Source: Flavobacterium phragmitis (lineage in GTDB: Bacteria; Bacteroidota; Bacteroidia; Flavobacteriales; Flavobacteriaceae). From it: DNA of 64,000 nucleotides. The stretch covers positions 90,164-154,163 of the forward strand of contig NZ_FOMH01000010.1 of assembly GCF_900112575.1 (NCBI RefSeq). The letters run 5' to 3'. Positions 26,253-35,116 of the stretch are shown one piece after another (the stretch's first letter is position 1; every line of letters starts with the position of its first letter). The translations under genes and the position numbers were made by a program. The notes under the pieces are model-generated. The model was not told where the DNA came from. It saw only the letters and a list, made by a program, of their open reading frames with translations, and did not search any database.

Positions 26253-27392
26253 ATGAAAAATAAAACTTTTTGGATTTTTGCTATACTGACGATTTCTATT
26301 ATTTCGTTAGCTTACGGTTACACTAAACTAATTGTACCTAAAAAAGAAATTGCAGAAACGGCAGAATGTCACGAAACTCCAAATACTTCAGAACCATCTG
26401 TATTTAAGCCCACAATCGAAAACAAAAACAAACCATCTGGAAAAACACCAGAAGGAATGGTTTGGATTCCAGGTGGCGAATTCTCTATGGGAAGCAATGT
26501 TGAAGACGAAAGTTTATGCAGTATTAAAGGCGTGACAAAAGATGCGGCTCCAATTCATCGTGTTTATGTTGATGGTTATTATATGGATAAAACCGAAGTT
26601 ACGAACGAAGAATTCGAAAAATTTGTAAAAGCTACTGGTTATATAACCGTTGCAGAACAAAAACCAACTAAAGAGGAATTCCCAACGGCAAGTGAGGAAG
26701 ATTTAGTTACAGGCTCGGTTGTCTTTACTCCCACTCCAGCTGCTGTTAATTTGAATAATTTCCTGCAATGGTGGCGTTATGAGCCGGGTGCAGACTGGAG
26801 ACATCCTGAAGGTCCGCAGAGCACTATTAAAGGAAAAGAAAAATATCCTGTGGTACATGTGGTATATGAAGATGCAGCTGCTTACGCAAAATGGGCAGGA
26901 AAGAGACTTCCAACTGAAGCAGAATGGGAATTTGCAGCTCGTGGAGGTAAAACCGGAAATCTTTACGCTTGGGGAAATTCGTTAAAACCTAATGGAAAAT
27001 TTCAGGCTAACATTTATCAAGGCCACTTTCCTATAAAAGACGGCGATACTGGCGAGGATGGCTTTAAAGGAATTGCTCCTACCGCACAATTTGCTCCAAA
27101 TGCCTACGGTTTGTATGATATGGCTGGAAATGTATGGGAATGGGTCAACGACTGGTACAGCGTAGATTATTATAAATCATTAGCTGAAACTGGCAAAACA
27201 GTTAAAAATCCAAAAGGCCCTGATGCTTATTATGATCCAAGTGATCCAACAGAAATAAAACGTGTGCACAGAGGCGGTTCTTTTTTATGTACTGATCAAT
27301 ATTGCACTCGTTATATGGTGGGAACCAGAGGAAAAGGAGAAATCAGATCTGCAGCAAATCATGTTGGCTTTAGATGTGTAAAAAGTATATAA
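26253..27392 (+). CDS. Formylglycine-generating enzyme (sulfatase-modifying factor) family protein
   Basis: A 379-residue exported or membrane-anchored protein (hydrophobic segment FWIFAILTISIISLAYGY). The FGE/SUMF1 domain covers about 65-379: MVWIPGGEFSMGSN, HRVYVDGYYMDKTEVTNEEF, RLPTEAEWEFAARGG, MAGNVWEWVNDWY, GGSFLCTDQYCTRY and VGFRC. Both active-site cysteines of true formylglycine-generating enzymes are in place (about 346 and 351), unlike many FGE-fold relatives. It should convert a cysteine in CxPxR sulfatases to formylglycine. No sulfatase with that motif is visible in the window, so the client is elsewhere. Confidence 0.88.
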   Translation: MKNKTFWIFAILTISIISLAYGYTKLIVPKKEIAETAECHETPNTSEPSVFKPTIENKNKPSGKTPEGMVWIPGGEFSMGSNVEDESLCSIKGVTKDAAPIHRVYVDGYYMDKTEVTNEEFEKFVKATGYITVAEQKPTKEEFPTASEEDLVTGSVVFTPTPAAVNLNNFLQWWRYEPGADWRHPEGPQSTIKGKEKYPVVHVVYEDAAAYAKWAGKRLPTEAEWEFAARGGKTGNLYAWGNSLKPNGKFQANIYQGHFPIKDGDTGEDGFKGIAPTAQFAPNAYGLYDMAGNVWEWVNDWYSVDYYKSLAETGKTVKNPKGPDAYYDPSDPTEIKRVHRGGSFLCTDQYCTRYMVGTRGKGEIRSAANHVGFRCVKSI

Positions 27393-27486
27393 CAACAAAA
27401 CAATAATTGAAAGCGGCCAACAGCTCCTTTTTTGCAAGCTTCGGAGAAGCGGCACATTTATAGAAAACGGTAAACGTTTCCAATAT

Positions 27487-27556
27487 AAAGCTCCAGAGGA
27501 GCGACATATAGTATAGATTGCAAAAAATATGTCGCTCCTCTGGAGCTTTTTTTCAT
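27487..27556. repeat. Large hairpin, CTCCAGAGGAGCGACATAT element
   Basis: Perfect 23-bp arms at 27487-27509 and 27527-27549 around a 17-nt loop, followed by T residues. The arms contain an inner palindrome-like CTCCAGAGGAG. It could end transcription after the FGE gene, but I recall similar hairpins scattered in Flavobacterium genomes, so it is probably a dispersed element. The 94 bp before it (from 27393) hold an AGCTCCTTTTTTGCAAGCTTC stretch resembling one at 4570. Confidence 0.8.
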
Positions 27557-27696
27557 TTTCTTATTGAAATTCTAGAAATATTGCATCCCTCTGGGGTTTA
27601 TGGTAGTGTTTTTTAGCGTACCTTCCACCTTTGAGACTGCCTCTTTTTTATTTAATCAGATCATTAATGCTAAATTTCACAGCAGAATATTTTTTC

Positions 27697-27704
27697 TATA
27701 TTTG
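27697..27704 (+). promoter_or_regulatory. pepT -7 element TATATTTG
   Basis: Matches TAnnTTTG and ends 16 bp before the ATG of pepT. No good -33 TTG is seen upstream. Confidence 0.5.
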
Positions 27705-27720
27705 CTAAAAATTCAAAAAA

Positions 27721-28998
27721 ATGCAACATATCATAGATCGTTTTATCAGTTATGTAACAATTGATACTGAATCAGATCCAAATTCTCAAACAATACCAAG
27801 TACTCAGAAACAATGGAATCTTGCCAATAAATTAGTTGAAGAATTAAAGGCAATCGGACTGGAAGAAGTAACTATAGATGATAAAGCCTATATCATGGCG
27901 ACGCTTCCAAGCAATGTAGATCATGAAGTTCCAACAATTGGTTTTGTTTCTCATTTTGATACTTCACCAGATTTCAGTGGAGCAAATGTAAAACCACAAA
28001 TCGTTGAAAATTACGACGGAAAAGATATAGTTCTAAACGCCGAGAAAAATATAGTTTTATCTCCAAATTACTTCAAAGATTTATTGCAATATAAAGGACA
28101 AACCATCATCACAACTGACGGAACAACACTATTGGGTGCCGATGATAAAGCTGGAATTACAGAGATTGTCTCAGCAATGGAATATCTAATACAGCATCCA
28201 GAAATTAAACATGGAAAAATCAGAATCGGATTTACTCCAGATGAAGAAATCGGACGCGGGGCACATCATTTTGATGTAGAAAAGTTTGGAGCGCAATGGG
28301 CTTATACCATGGATGGAAGTCAGATTGGCGAATTAGAATATGAAAACTTTAATGCTGCAGGAGCCAAAATCACTTTCAAAGGAAAAAGTGTTCATCCAGG
28401 TTATGCCAAAGGAAAAATGATCAATTCGATGCTTTTGGCAAACGAGTTTATCAATGAACTTCCGAAAGGAGAAACTCCGCAGGAAACTAAAGGCTACGAA
28501 GGTTTTTTCCACATACATCATATTAAAGGAAATATCGAAGAAACCGTTTTGGAATTGATTATTCGTGATCATAACAAAAAGAAATTCGAAAAACGAAAAG
28601 AGCTGATTCATAAAATCACAAAACAATTCAATAAAAAATTCGCAAAGAAATTTGGCGAAGATATTGTAACTGCTGTTGTAAAAGATCAGTACTATAATAT
28701 GAAAGAAAAGGTTCTTCCTGTAAAACATATTGTGGATATTGCCGAAAAAGCAATGAGAGAACTAAACATCAAACCAATCATCAAACCTATACGCGGCGGA
28801 ACTGATGGCTCTCAATTATCTTTTATGGGATTGCCTTGTCCGAACATTTTTGCGGGCGGACATAATTTCCATGGAAAATACGAATATGTACCGGCAGAAA
28901 GCATTCAGAAAGCAACTGAAGTAATTGTAAAGATTGCTGAACTAACTGCTATTCCCGGGATTTTCGACGCACCTGAAAAAACCAAAAGAAAAAGATAA
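27721..28998 (+). CDS. pepT: Peptidase T (tripeptidase)
   Basis: A 425-residue M20-family metallopeptidase that removes the N-terminal residue from tripeptides in the cytoplasm. Zinc and catalytic motifs: GFVSHFDTSPDFSG near 77, LLGADDKAGITE near 140, GFTPDEEIGRGAHHFD near 173, AYTMDGSQIGELEYE near 200 and GGTDGSQLSFMGLPCPNIFAGGHNFHGKYE near 360. About 15 residues longer than usual, with a basic KTKRKR tail. The YdeI-like gene starts 1 bp after the stop. Confidence 0.95.
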   Translation: MQHIIDRFISYVTIDTESDPNSQTIPSTQKQWNLANKLVEELKAIGLEEVTIDDKAYIMATLPSNVDHEVPTIGFVSHFDTSPDFSGANVKPQIVENYDGKDIVLNAEKNIVLSPNYFKDLLQYKGQTIITTDGTTLLGADDKAGITEIVSAMEYLIQHPEIKHGKIRIGFTPDEEIGRGAHHFDVEKFGAQWAYTMDGSQIGELEYENFNAAGAKITFKGKSVHPGYAKGKMINSMLLANEFINELPKGETPQETKGYEGFFHIHHIKGNIEETVLELIIRDHNKKKFEKRKELIHKITKQFNKKFAKKFGEDIVTAVVKDQYYNMKEKVLPVKHIVDIAEKAMRELNIKPIIKPIRGGTDGSQLSFMGLPCPNIFAGGHNFHGKYEYVPAESIQKATEVIVKIAELTAIPGIFDAPEKTKRKR

Positions 28999-28999
28999 A

Positions 29000-29587
29000 G
29001 TGGAAACAGATTCTGATAAAAAACACGTTTGGGACAAAGTCAATCAATGGGAAGAAGAACTTCTTTTCCTCAAATCTATTATTGATAAAACCGAACTGGT
29101 CGAAACCATAAAATGGGGAGGTCCAATTTATGTTTACAACAAGAAAAATGTTATCGGAATTGGAGGTTTCAAAAATTATTTTGCGATTTGGTTTTTAAAT
29201 GGTGTCTTTCTGAAAGATGAAAAAAAAAGACTCATTAATGCTCAGGAAGATAAAACAAAATCAATGCGTCAATGGCGTTTTACTTCAAAAGAAGAAGTAA
29301 ACGAAAAAGAAGTTCTTGAATATATTCTAGAAGCCATTGAAATCGAAAAGCAGGGAAAAATCATCAAACCTTCCAAAAAAGAAGCCATCATTTCAGAATT
29401 ACTAAATATAGAAATGGAACAAAATCCAGCTCTAAAAGAAGCTTTTGAGAATTTCAAACCTTACAAACAATATGAGTTTTTAGAATATATTGAATCGGCT
29501 AAACAGGAAAAAACAAAACTCGCAAGAATTGAGAAAGTTATTCCGATGATTTTGGCTAATGTTGGATTGAATGATAAATACAGGTAG
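29000..29587 (+). CDS. YdeI/OmpD-associated, DUF1801-like protein
   Basis: A 195-residue soluble protein that starts with GTG directly after pepT. It shows the YdeI/DUF1801 layout: LVETIKWGGPIYVYNKKNVIGIGGFKNYFAIWFLNG near 30-65, then a charged helical half with LREAFENFKPYKQYEFLEYIESAKQEKTKLARIEK-like composition (residues about 145-185) typical of YdeI C-termini. The biochemical role is unknown. It is probably translated from the pepT transcript. Confidence 0.75.
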   Translation: METDSDKKHVWDKVNQWEEELLFLKSIIDKTELVETIKWGGPIYVYNKKNVIGIGGFKNYFAIWFLNGVFLKDEKKRLINAQEDKTKSMRQWRFTSKEEVNEKEVLEYILEAIEIEKQGKIIKPSKKEAIISELLNIEMEQNPALKEAFENFKPYKQYEFLEYIESAKQEKTKLARIEKVIPMILANVGLNDKYR

Positions 29588-29991
29588 TAAAAATCCCAAT
29601 ATTTTAAATTCCAAATTCCAATCTATACTAGACGAAACCTTAGTCAAAGTTGAAAAACTTTCACAAAGGTTTTTCTTTTTTCATCTCAGACAAAACCCAC
29701 TGCAAAGCACTAATTCACACAGTTTGTCAAGAATGACAAACTATACGCTAAAATAGAATCTAAGAAAAAAAGCAAAGCTTTCTCAACAGTGAGCTTTGAG
29801 AACTTTGCATTCTTAAAAATATCTTGGCGTGCTTTGCGTACATCTTTGCGCTCTTTGCGATAAAAAAAAATTGAAGCTATATCTTATAGTTGAAACGGTT
29901 AGCTATGTTTTAATAAATAGAAAATCTTTGCAGAGCTACTTGTGGAAATTCTAGTGTGATTTCTCTCTTCGTTCGAAATGACAAAAAAGAG
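29588..29991. other. Intergenic mosaic of short degenerate repeats
   Basis: About 400 bp without a convincing gene. It contains pieces of several repeat types: TTTGTCAAGAATGACAAA, a GCGTGCTTTGCGTACATCTTTGCGCTCTTTGCG run and TTTCTCTCTTCGTTCGAAATGAC. I recall these as scattered in Flavobacterium intergenic DNA. Short open frames here have no start context or recognisable product. Confidence 0.5.
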
Positions 29992-30032
29992 TACAAAAAA
30001 AATCCCAAACTCCTTTTTTGGAATTTGGGATT
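29992..30032 (-). terminator. Terminator of the nusB-yajC unit (minus strand)
   Basis: Read on the minus strand: AATCCCAAATTCC, a loop of A, then GGAGTTTGGGATT with one mismatch, followed by eight T. It lies 24 bp after the yajC stop. Confidence 0.8.
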
Positions 30033-30055
30033 TAAAATATTGTAATTTTTAAAAT

Positions 30056-30331
30056 TTATGCTTTCTTATTCAAAGCAGCACTCAATTCTAAAGAAATAGC
30101 AGAACGCTCTAATTTTAATTTTCCTGACATTGTTTCAATTACAACTGTAGTTTCTGCTAATTCAGCAATTTTACCGTGGAAACCGCTTTTTGTAACTATC
30201 TTATCACCTACTTTAAGGTTGCTTTCAAATTCTTTTTCGTTTTTTGCTCTCTTTTGTTGTGGTCTGATCATAAAGAAGTAAAGAACCACGAACATTAAAA
30301 GAAATGGCGCAAATTGAGATAATTGTCCCAT
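30056..30331 (-). CDS. yajC: Preprotein translocase accessory subunit YajC
   Basis: A 91-residue protein with one transmembrane helix (FAPFLLMFVVLYFFMIRP), the QQKRAKNEKEFESNLKVGDKIVTKSGFHGKIAEL block and a short cytoplasmic beta domain. It is the small SecDF partner of the Sec translocon in the inner membrane. Downstream of nusB by 75 bp in the same direction, an arrangement usual in flavobacteria. Confidence 0.93.
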   Translation of the reverse strand: MGQLSQFAPFLLMFVVLYFFMIRPQQKRAKNEKEFESNLKVGDKIVTKSGFHGKIAELAETTVVIETMSGKLKLERSAISLELSAALNKKA

Positions 30332-30406
30332 AATTTAAATTTGTTTTTGATTTATAATTAATATTTTTTGGAATTTGTCTTTTCTAAAATTGGAATTTCT
30401 TCACTT

Positions 30407-31351
30407 TTACATTAATCCTCTTCCAGTTTTCAGCATCTTTTTATTAGCTGTAAGCTCTTTTACCAGATTATCTAAAATTCCGTTGATAAAAATACTGCTT
30501 TTTGGAGTAGAATACTCTTTTGCAATTTCTAAATATTCGTTAAGAGTTACTTTTACTGGAATCGATGGGAATTTCATAAACTCACAAATCGCCATTTTCA
30601 GGATAATAGTATCGATTTCTGCAATACGATCGCTGTCCCAGTTTGGTGTTTTATCTTCGTATTCTTTTGCAAAAGCCGTTTCATTCAAAACAGTTCTTCT
30701 AAACAGATCTTTAGCAAAATCTTTATCCTCAACATCTTTATACAATTTTGGAACTCTAAAATCGTCTGGGTCTTCCGTTTTAATCGCTTTCAACTGTTTA
30801 ACGATATGAGTATTTACAACAGGAATATCATCAACCCATGTTAATTTATCATCTTCTAAATATTCATATAGTTTTTCATTCGGAACAATAACATTTTCAA
30901 ACAAATCAATGATAAATTGTCTGTCTTCTTCAAACGTATTGACATTATTCGTCATGTATTTTTTGTAGATATCGCTTGCTTTTACATCATTTAAAAGTAA
31001 AATAATATAATCGTCGTTTAATGACCAATTGTTGATTTTACGATTTTCTAAAGCGATACTAAGAGAATTGCTTTCGGCAAGAAGTTGAAAAATTTTATTC
31101 TTTACAAATTTTTCATTTGGATTACGTTCTGCAGCTGTAGCAAGATGTTTTTTACTTGACAGATGTAAATAAACGGCTTCTTTTTTACAAATTTCTATCA
31201 ATGAAGAAAGCATTATAAGATATAAGTCCTGAATATTATCAATACTGTAAAAAAGAAATTTCTCTTCTTTTTCCATATTATCAGAACCGCTTTGATGCAT
31301 TGCATAAATGGATTGCATTACTTTAACGCGTATGTGTCTTCTATTTACCAC
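30407..31351 (-). CDS. nusB: Transcription antitermination protein NusB (long flavobacterial form)
   Basis: A 314-residue protein, about twice the length of E. coli NusB. The N-terminus RRHIRVKVMQSIYAMHQSG is the family start. After a long central insert, the C-terminal half has the NusB helices (LFRRTVLNETAFAKEYEDKTPNWDSDRIAEID region near 215-250 and FPSIPVKVTLNEYLEIAKEYSTPKSSIFINGILD near 265-298). It binds boxA RNA with S10 in rRNA antitermination. The extra region is usual for this phylum. The C-terminal NKKMLKTGRGLM is basic. Confidence 0.92.
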   Translation of the reverse strand: MVNRRHIRVKVMQSIYAMHQSGSDNMEKEEKFLFYSIDNIQDLYLIMLSSLIEICKKEAVYLHLSSKKHLATAAERNPNEKFVKNKIFQLLAESNSLSIALENRKINNWSLNDDYIILLLNDVKASDIYKKYMTNNVNTFEEDRQFIIDLFENVIVPNEKLYEYLEDDKLTWVDDIPVVNTHIVKQLKAIKTEDPDDFRVPKLYKDVEDKDFAKDLFRRTVLNETAFAKEYEDKTPNWDSDRIAEIDTIILKMAICEFMKFPSIPVKVTLNEYLEIAKEYSTPKSSIFINGILDNLVKELTANKKMLKTGRGLM

Positions 31352-31424
31352 CTCGTAAGAACATTTAAAAATTAGTCTGCAAAAGTATAACTTTAGATGC
31401 GTATTTTAAAATTAATTTGTAAAA

Positions 31425-31556
31425 AAGTATTCAGTATTCAGTCTCAGTCTCGGTATTCAGTTAACAAAAAAATGAAAACTGAGACTGCGACTGAAAACTA
31501 AAAAAATCCCAGTTTCCAGAAAAGACTGAAAACTGGGACTGAGACTGTAAACTATA
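31425..31556. repeat. CAGTCTCAGT-type inverted repeat cluster, copy 1
   Basis: Between nusB and the leucine dehydrogenase gene. The left part has GTATTCAGTCTCAGTCTCGG; the right parts have AACTGAGACTGCGACTG and ACTGGGACTGAGACTGTAAAC. The arms can pair into one or two long hairpins. The same vocabulary recurs at 36652-36735 and 46467-46528. Confidence 0.75.
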
Positions 31557-31561
31557 AAAAA

Positions 31562-32668
31562 TTACTTAGCCGCGTTCTCAATTCTTCTTTGATCGATACG
31601 ATTTTGAGCAATCGTAAGCGCCGCTTTATGAGTTGTCATATTATTTTTAGCAGCAAAATCTATAATTTCTAAAGTTGTGTTATAGATATTTTCCGTTTTG
31701 CTCATGATTTCAGCTTTACCGTAGTTTGCCAATTCAGCATAAACATTGATAATTCCACCTGCGTTGATTAAGAAATCAGGAGCATATAAAATTCCTCTTT
31801 CCTGTAAAATCGCACCGTGAACATTTTCATCTGCTAACTGATTGTTTGCAGCACCAGCAATAACTTTAGCTTTAATTTTGTTTACTGTATTATCGTTGAT
31901 TGTTGCTCCCATTGCGCAAGGAGCATAGATATCAACATCTGCAGTATACAAATCTTCTCCAGTGTAGATTGTTGCATTGTATTTTGAAGCAACCTGATAC
32001 AATTTTTCTTCATTGATATCAGTAATGGTTACCTGCGCTCCTTCTTTAGTTAAATAATCAACCAAAGTTTCTCCTACGTGTCCAATTCCTTGTACCAAAA
32101 CTTTTTTACCCTCTAAAACATCCGTTCCAAACTGACTTTTAGCAGCCGCTTTCATACCTAAATAAACTCCGTAAGCCGTAACTGGCGAAGGATTTCCAGA
32201 ACCACCTCTTTCTTCAGAAATTCCAGTAACATAAGGCGTAACATCTCTTACAGTATCCATGTCTTTCGTTTCCATTCCGACATCTTCTGCTGTGATATAT
32301 CTGCCGCTTAGTGAATGAACGAATTCACCAAACTTACGCATTAATTGAGGTGTTTTTTGTGTTTTAGCATCACCAATAATTACGGCTTTACCTCCGCCAA
32401 TATTAAGTCCAGTAATGGCAGATTTAAACGTCATACCTCTAGAAAGACGTAAAACATCGTTTAAAGCTTCCCATTCTGTGTTATAATTCCACATTCTGGT
32501 TCCTCCCAAAGCTGGCCCCATAACCGAATTATGAATACCAATAATTGCTTTTAAACCTGTATCTTTGTCATTGCAAAATACAATTTGTTCGTGATCGTCA
32601 AAAGATAATTGACCAAAAACAGGATCCATTTTTTGAAGTTCCTTTCCAGTTGCGAAAGTTGCATCCAT
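31562..32668 (-). CDS. Leucine dehydrogenase (Glu/Leu/Phe/Val dehydrogenase)
   Basis: A 368-residue protein. The N-terminal dimerisation domain holds GPALGGTRMWNY and LSRGMTFKSAITGLNIGGGKAVIIGD with the catalytic lysines near 80-95; the C-terminal Rossmann domain holds VLVQGIGHVGETLVDYL near 193, and IYAPCAMGATIND and VIAGAANNQLAD follow. It deaminates leucine and other branched-chain amino acids to 2-oxoacids with NAD. An HMG-CoA lyase-like gene 11 kb away could act later in the same pathway. Confidence 0.93.
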   Translation of the reverse strand: MDATFATGKELQKMDPVFGQLSFDDHEQIVFCNDKDTGLKAIIGIHNSVMGPALGGTRMWNYNTEWEALNDVLRLSRGMTFKSAITGLNIGGGKAVIIGDAKTQKTPQLMRKFGEFVHSLSGRYITAEDVGMETKDMDTVRDVTPYVTGISEERGGSGNPSPVTAYGVYLGMKAAAKSQFGTDVLEGKKVLVQGIGHVGETLVDYLTKEGAQVTITDINEEKLYQVASKYNATIYTGEDLYTADVDIYAPCAMGATINDNTVNKIKAKVIAGAANNQLADENVHGAILQERGILYAPDFLINAGGIINVYAELANYGKAEIMSKTENIYNTTLEIIDFAAKNNMTTHKAALTIAQNRIDQRRIENAAK

Positions 32669-32872
32669 AGCGCTAGTATTAATTAGGTTAAAATTATGAA
32701 TTCGTTAAAAATACAAGCCAAACATAATTAAAAAATACATATGTGCTAATTTTTTATCTTTAAAATAACAATATTACAATATAATTGTTTTGATTAAATC
32801 GCAAATTATTATAATTTTATTTAACAATAATTCTTAAATTCAAATCAATTCAATATCAGATTTCTTAAAAAA

Positions 32873-34651
32873 ATGAAAGAATTAAGCTATTTAAACAAAT
32901 ATTTCATCAAGTATAAATACAGTTTTTCGCTTGGAATTTTAACCACTATAATCGCACAAATATTTTCATTATACACTCCAAAACTTATCAGTAAGTCTTT
33001 AAACGCTATTGAGAATTTTGACAAACTTCCAATTGCAGATCAAAAATCAGAAATTGTCATTGCAGCTTATCGTCAGGATTTAATTCACAATGTATTATTA
33101 ATCATCGGCACCACAATTGTAGCGGGGTTTCTAACCTTTCTGATGCGTCAGACCTTAATTGTAATGTCTCGTCACATTGAATTTGATTTGAAAAATGAAG
33201 TTTTCAGACAATACGAAAATCTTTCTCAGACTTTTTACAAACAGAATCGGACGGGAGATTTAATGAACCGAATCAGCGAAGACGTTTCAAAAGTCCGCAT
33301 GTATGTTGGACCAGCAGTTATGTACACTATTAATACCGCTATCCGTTTTGCGATTGTTATATTATATATGTATAATGTATCGCCTCTTCTTACCTTATAT
33401 ACCATATTACCGTTGCCGATTCTTTCTTACTGCATTTTCAAACTAAGTTCAGAAATCAATAAACGAAGCACTACTTTTCAGCAGTACCTTTCTAAAGTTT
33501 CGAGTTTTACTCAGGAAATATTCTCAGGAATTCGTGTGATCAAAGCGTATTCTTTAGAAAATCAGCATCAGAATAATATGGTTGATCTTGCCGAAGAAAG
33601 CAAACGCAAGAGCTTAAGCCTAGCAAGAGTTCAATCTTTATTTGGCCCTTTAATGATTGCCCTTATCGGGATCAGTAATCTGGTGGTGATTTATTTTGGA
33701 GGTGTTATGTACATCAACGGAAGTATTCCAAATATCGGAACTATTGCTGAGTTTATTTTATATGTAAATATGCTGACCTGGCCGGTTGCTTCTTTAGGAT
33801 GGGTTTCTTCTATGGTTCAGGAAGCAGAAGCTTCTCAAAAACGCTTAAATGAATTTTTGAAAATCGAGCCGGAAATCAAAAACAACAACGAAAATACATC
33901 AGACATTCAAGGTACAATCAATTTCAATAATGTTTCTTTTACTTATAAAGACACTAATATTGAAGCTTTAAAAAATGTTTCTTTTACCGTTAAAAAAGGG
34001 GAAACTCTCGCCATTTTAGGAAAAACTGGTTCTGGAAAATCGACAATACTTTCTTTGATTTCCAGATTGTACGACGTTACTGAAGGAGAAGTGAAAATTG
34101 ACGAAAACGAAATCAGCGCTTTAAACCTAAACGATCTTCGAAACAATATCGGAATTGTACCTCAGGACGCTTTCTTATTTTCGGATACTATTAAAAATAA
34201 TATTAAATTCGGAAACCAGAATGCAACTGACGAAGAAGTATTTGAAGCAGCTAAAAATGCAGTGGTTCACGATAACATTATTGCCTTTAACAAACAGTAT
34301 GACACCATTTTAGGAGAAAGAGGAATTACACTTTCAGGCGGTCAGAAACAGCGTGTTTCGATTGCAAGAGCAATTATTAAGAATCCTGCAATACTGCTTT
34401 TTGACGATTGCTTGTCTGCTGTTGATACCGAAACCGAAGAAATGATTTTGAACAATTTGTTTGAGATTTCGAAAGACAAAACAACCATAATTGTGAGTCA
34501 TAGAGTATCATCTGCTAAAAATGCAGACAAAATTATTATACTTGAAGATGGTAAGATTATTCAACAAGGTTCTCATAATCAATTAATAAATCAGGAGGGA
34601 TATTATGCATCGTTATATTTAAAACAACTTTCGGAAAAAGAATTACTTTAA
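32873..34651 (+). CDS. ABC exporter, fused permease and ATPase
   Basis: A 592-residue half-transporter. Six membrane helices lie in the first 310 residues, including SLGILTTIIAQIFSLY and LIALIGISNLVVIYFG; the ATPase follows. Walker A GKTGSGKST near 382, Q-loop GIVPQDAFLFS, signature LSGGQKQRVS near 490 and Walker B ILLFDDCLSAVD near 512. The residue after Walker B, normally the catalytic glutamate, is aspartate, a form known in some half-transporters. It probably exports lipids, peptides or drugs as a dimer; the substrate is unknown. Confidence 0.9.
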   Translation: MKELSYLNKYFIKYKYSFSLGILTTIIAQIFSLYTPKLISKSLNAIENFDKLPIADQKSEIVIAAYRQDLIHNVLLIIGTTIVAGFLTFLMRQTLIVMSRHIEFDLKNEVFRQYENLSQTFYKQNRTGDLMNRISEDVSKVRMYVGPAVMYTINTAIRFAIVILYMYNVSPLLTLYTILPLPILSYCIFKLSSEINKRSTTFQQYLSKVSSFTQEIFSGIRVIKAYSLENQHQNNMVDLAEESKRKSLSLARVQSLFGPLMIALIGISNLVVIYFGGVMYINGSIPNIGTIAEFILYVNMLTWPVASLGWVSSMVQEAEASQKRLNEFLKIEPEIKNNNENTSDIQGTINFNNVSFTYKDTNIEALKNVSFTVKKGETLAILGKTGSGKSTILSLISRLYDVTEGEVKIDENEISALNLNDLRNNIGIVPQDAFLFSDTIKNNIKFGNQNATDEEVFEAAKNAVVHDNIIAFNKQYDTILGERGITLSGGQKQRVSIARAIIKNPAILLFDDCLSAVDTETEEMILNNLFEISKDKTTIIVSHRVSSAKNADKIIILEDGKIIQQGSHNQLINQEGYYASLYLKQLSEKELL

Positions 34652-34704
34652 TTGTTGCGTAATAGATAATTTTTTATGATTTTTGAGTACTATTAATTCC
34701 AAAA

Positions 34705-35088
34705 ATGATAGAACGTATTATGAGAGAAAATGACATGTTAGAAAAAGAAGAGATTTTTTCTAAAGTATTACGAGCAGGAAGAAGAACTTATTTCTTTGAT
34801 GTGAGAGCTACCAAAGCCGATGATTACTATATTACTATTACCGAAAGCAAAAAGTTTACTGAGGAAGATGGTTCATTTCACTTCAAAAAACACAAAATTT
34901 ACTTATACAAAGAAGATTTTAGTGCTTTCGCGGAAATATTAGAGGAAATGACTTCTTATGTTTTGAACCACAAAGGCGAAGAAGTAATTTCTGAAAGACA
35001 TCAAAAAGATTTCAAAAAAGAATACAGTTCAGATAAATCTGAATCTCCAAGATCTAGTTTTACAGATATTGATTTTGATGATATTTAA
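34705..35088 (+). CDS. DUF3276 / PUR-domain nucleic-acid-binding protein
   Basis: A 127-residue protein. KEEIFSKVLRAGRRTYFFDVRATKADDYYITITESKKF and HFKKHKIYLYKEDFSAFAEIL (about 15-85) form a PUR-alpha-type repeat, as in the Bacteroidota DUF3276 family and the spirochaete protein BpuR. It probably binds single-stranded nucleic acid as a dimer. The acidic C-terminus (SSFTDIDFDDI) is typical. Methionine 6 or 10 are alternative starts. A terminator follows. Confidence 0.88.
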   Translation: MIERIMRENDMLEKEEIFSKVLRAGRRTYFFDVRATKADDYYITITESKKFTEEDGSFHFKKHKIYLYKEDFSAFAEILEEMTSYVLNHKGEEVISERHQKDFKKEYSSDKSESPRSSFTDIDFDDI

Positions 35089-35116
35089 TTCAAAATAAAA
35101 CTTTACATAAAGTAAG

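Noticed and set aside
28333..28728. A 131-residue minus-strand frame inside pepT
   Set aside because: pepT is intact and has all catalytic motifs; the shadow frame is Phe-rich with no domain, as expected opposite a Lys/Glu-rich segment.
30375..30809. A 144-residue plus-strand frame opposite nusB
   Set aside because: Antisense to the conserved C-terminal NusB helices; no promoter or homology pattern.
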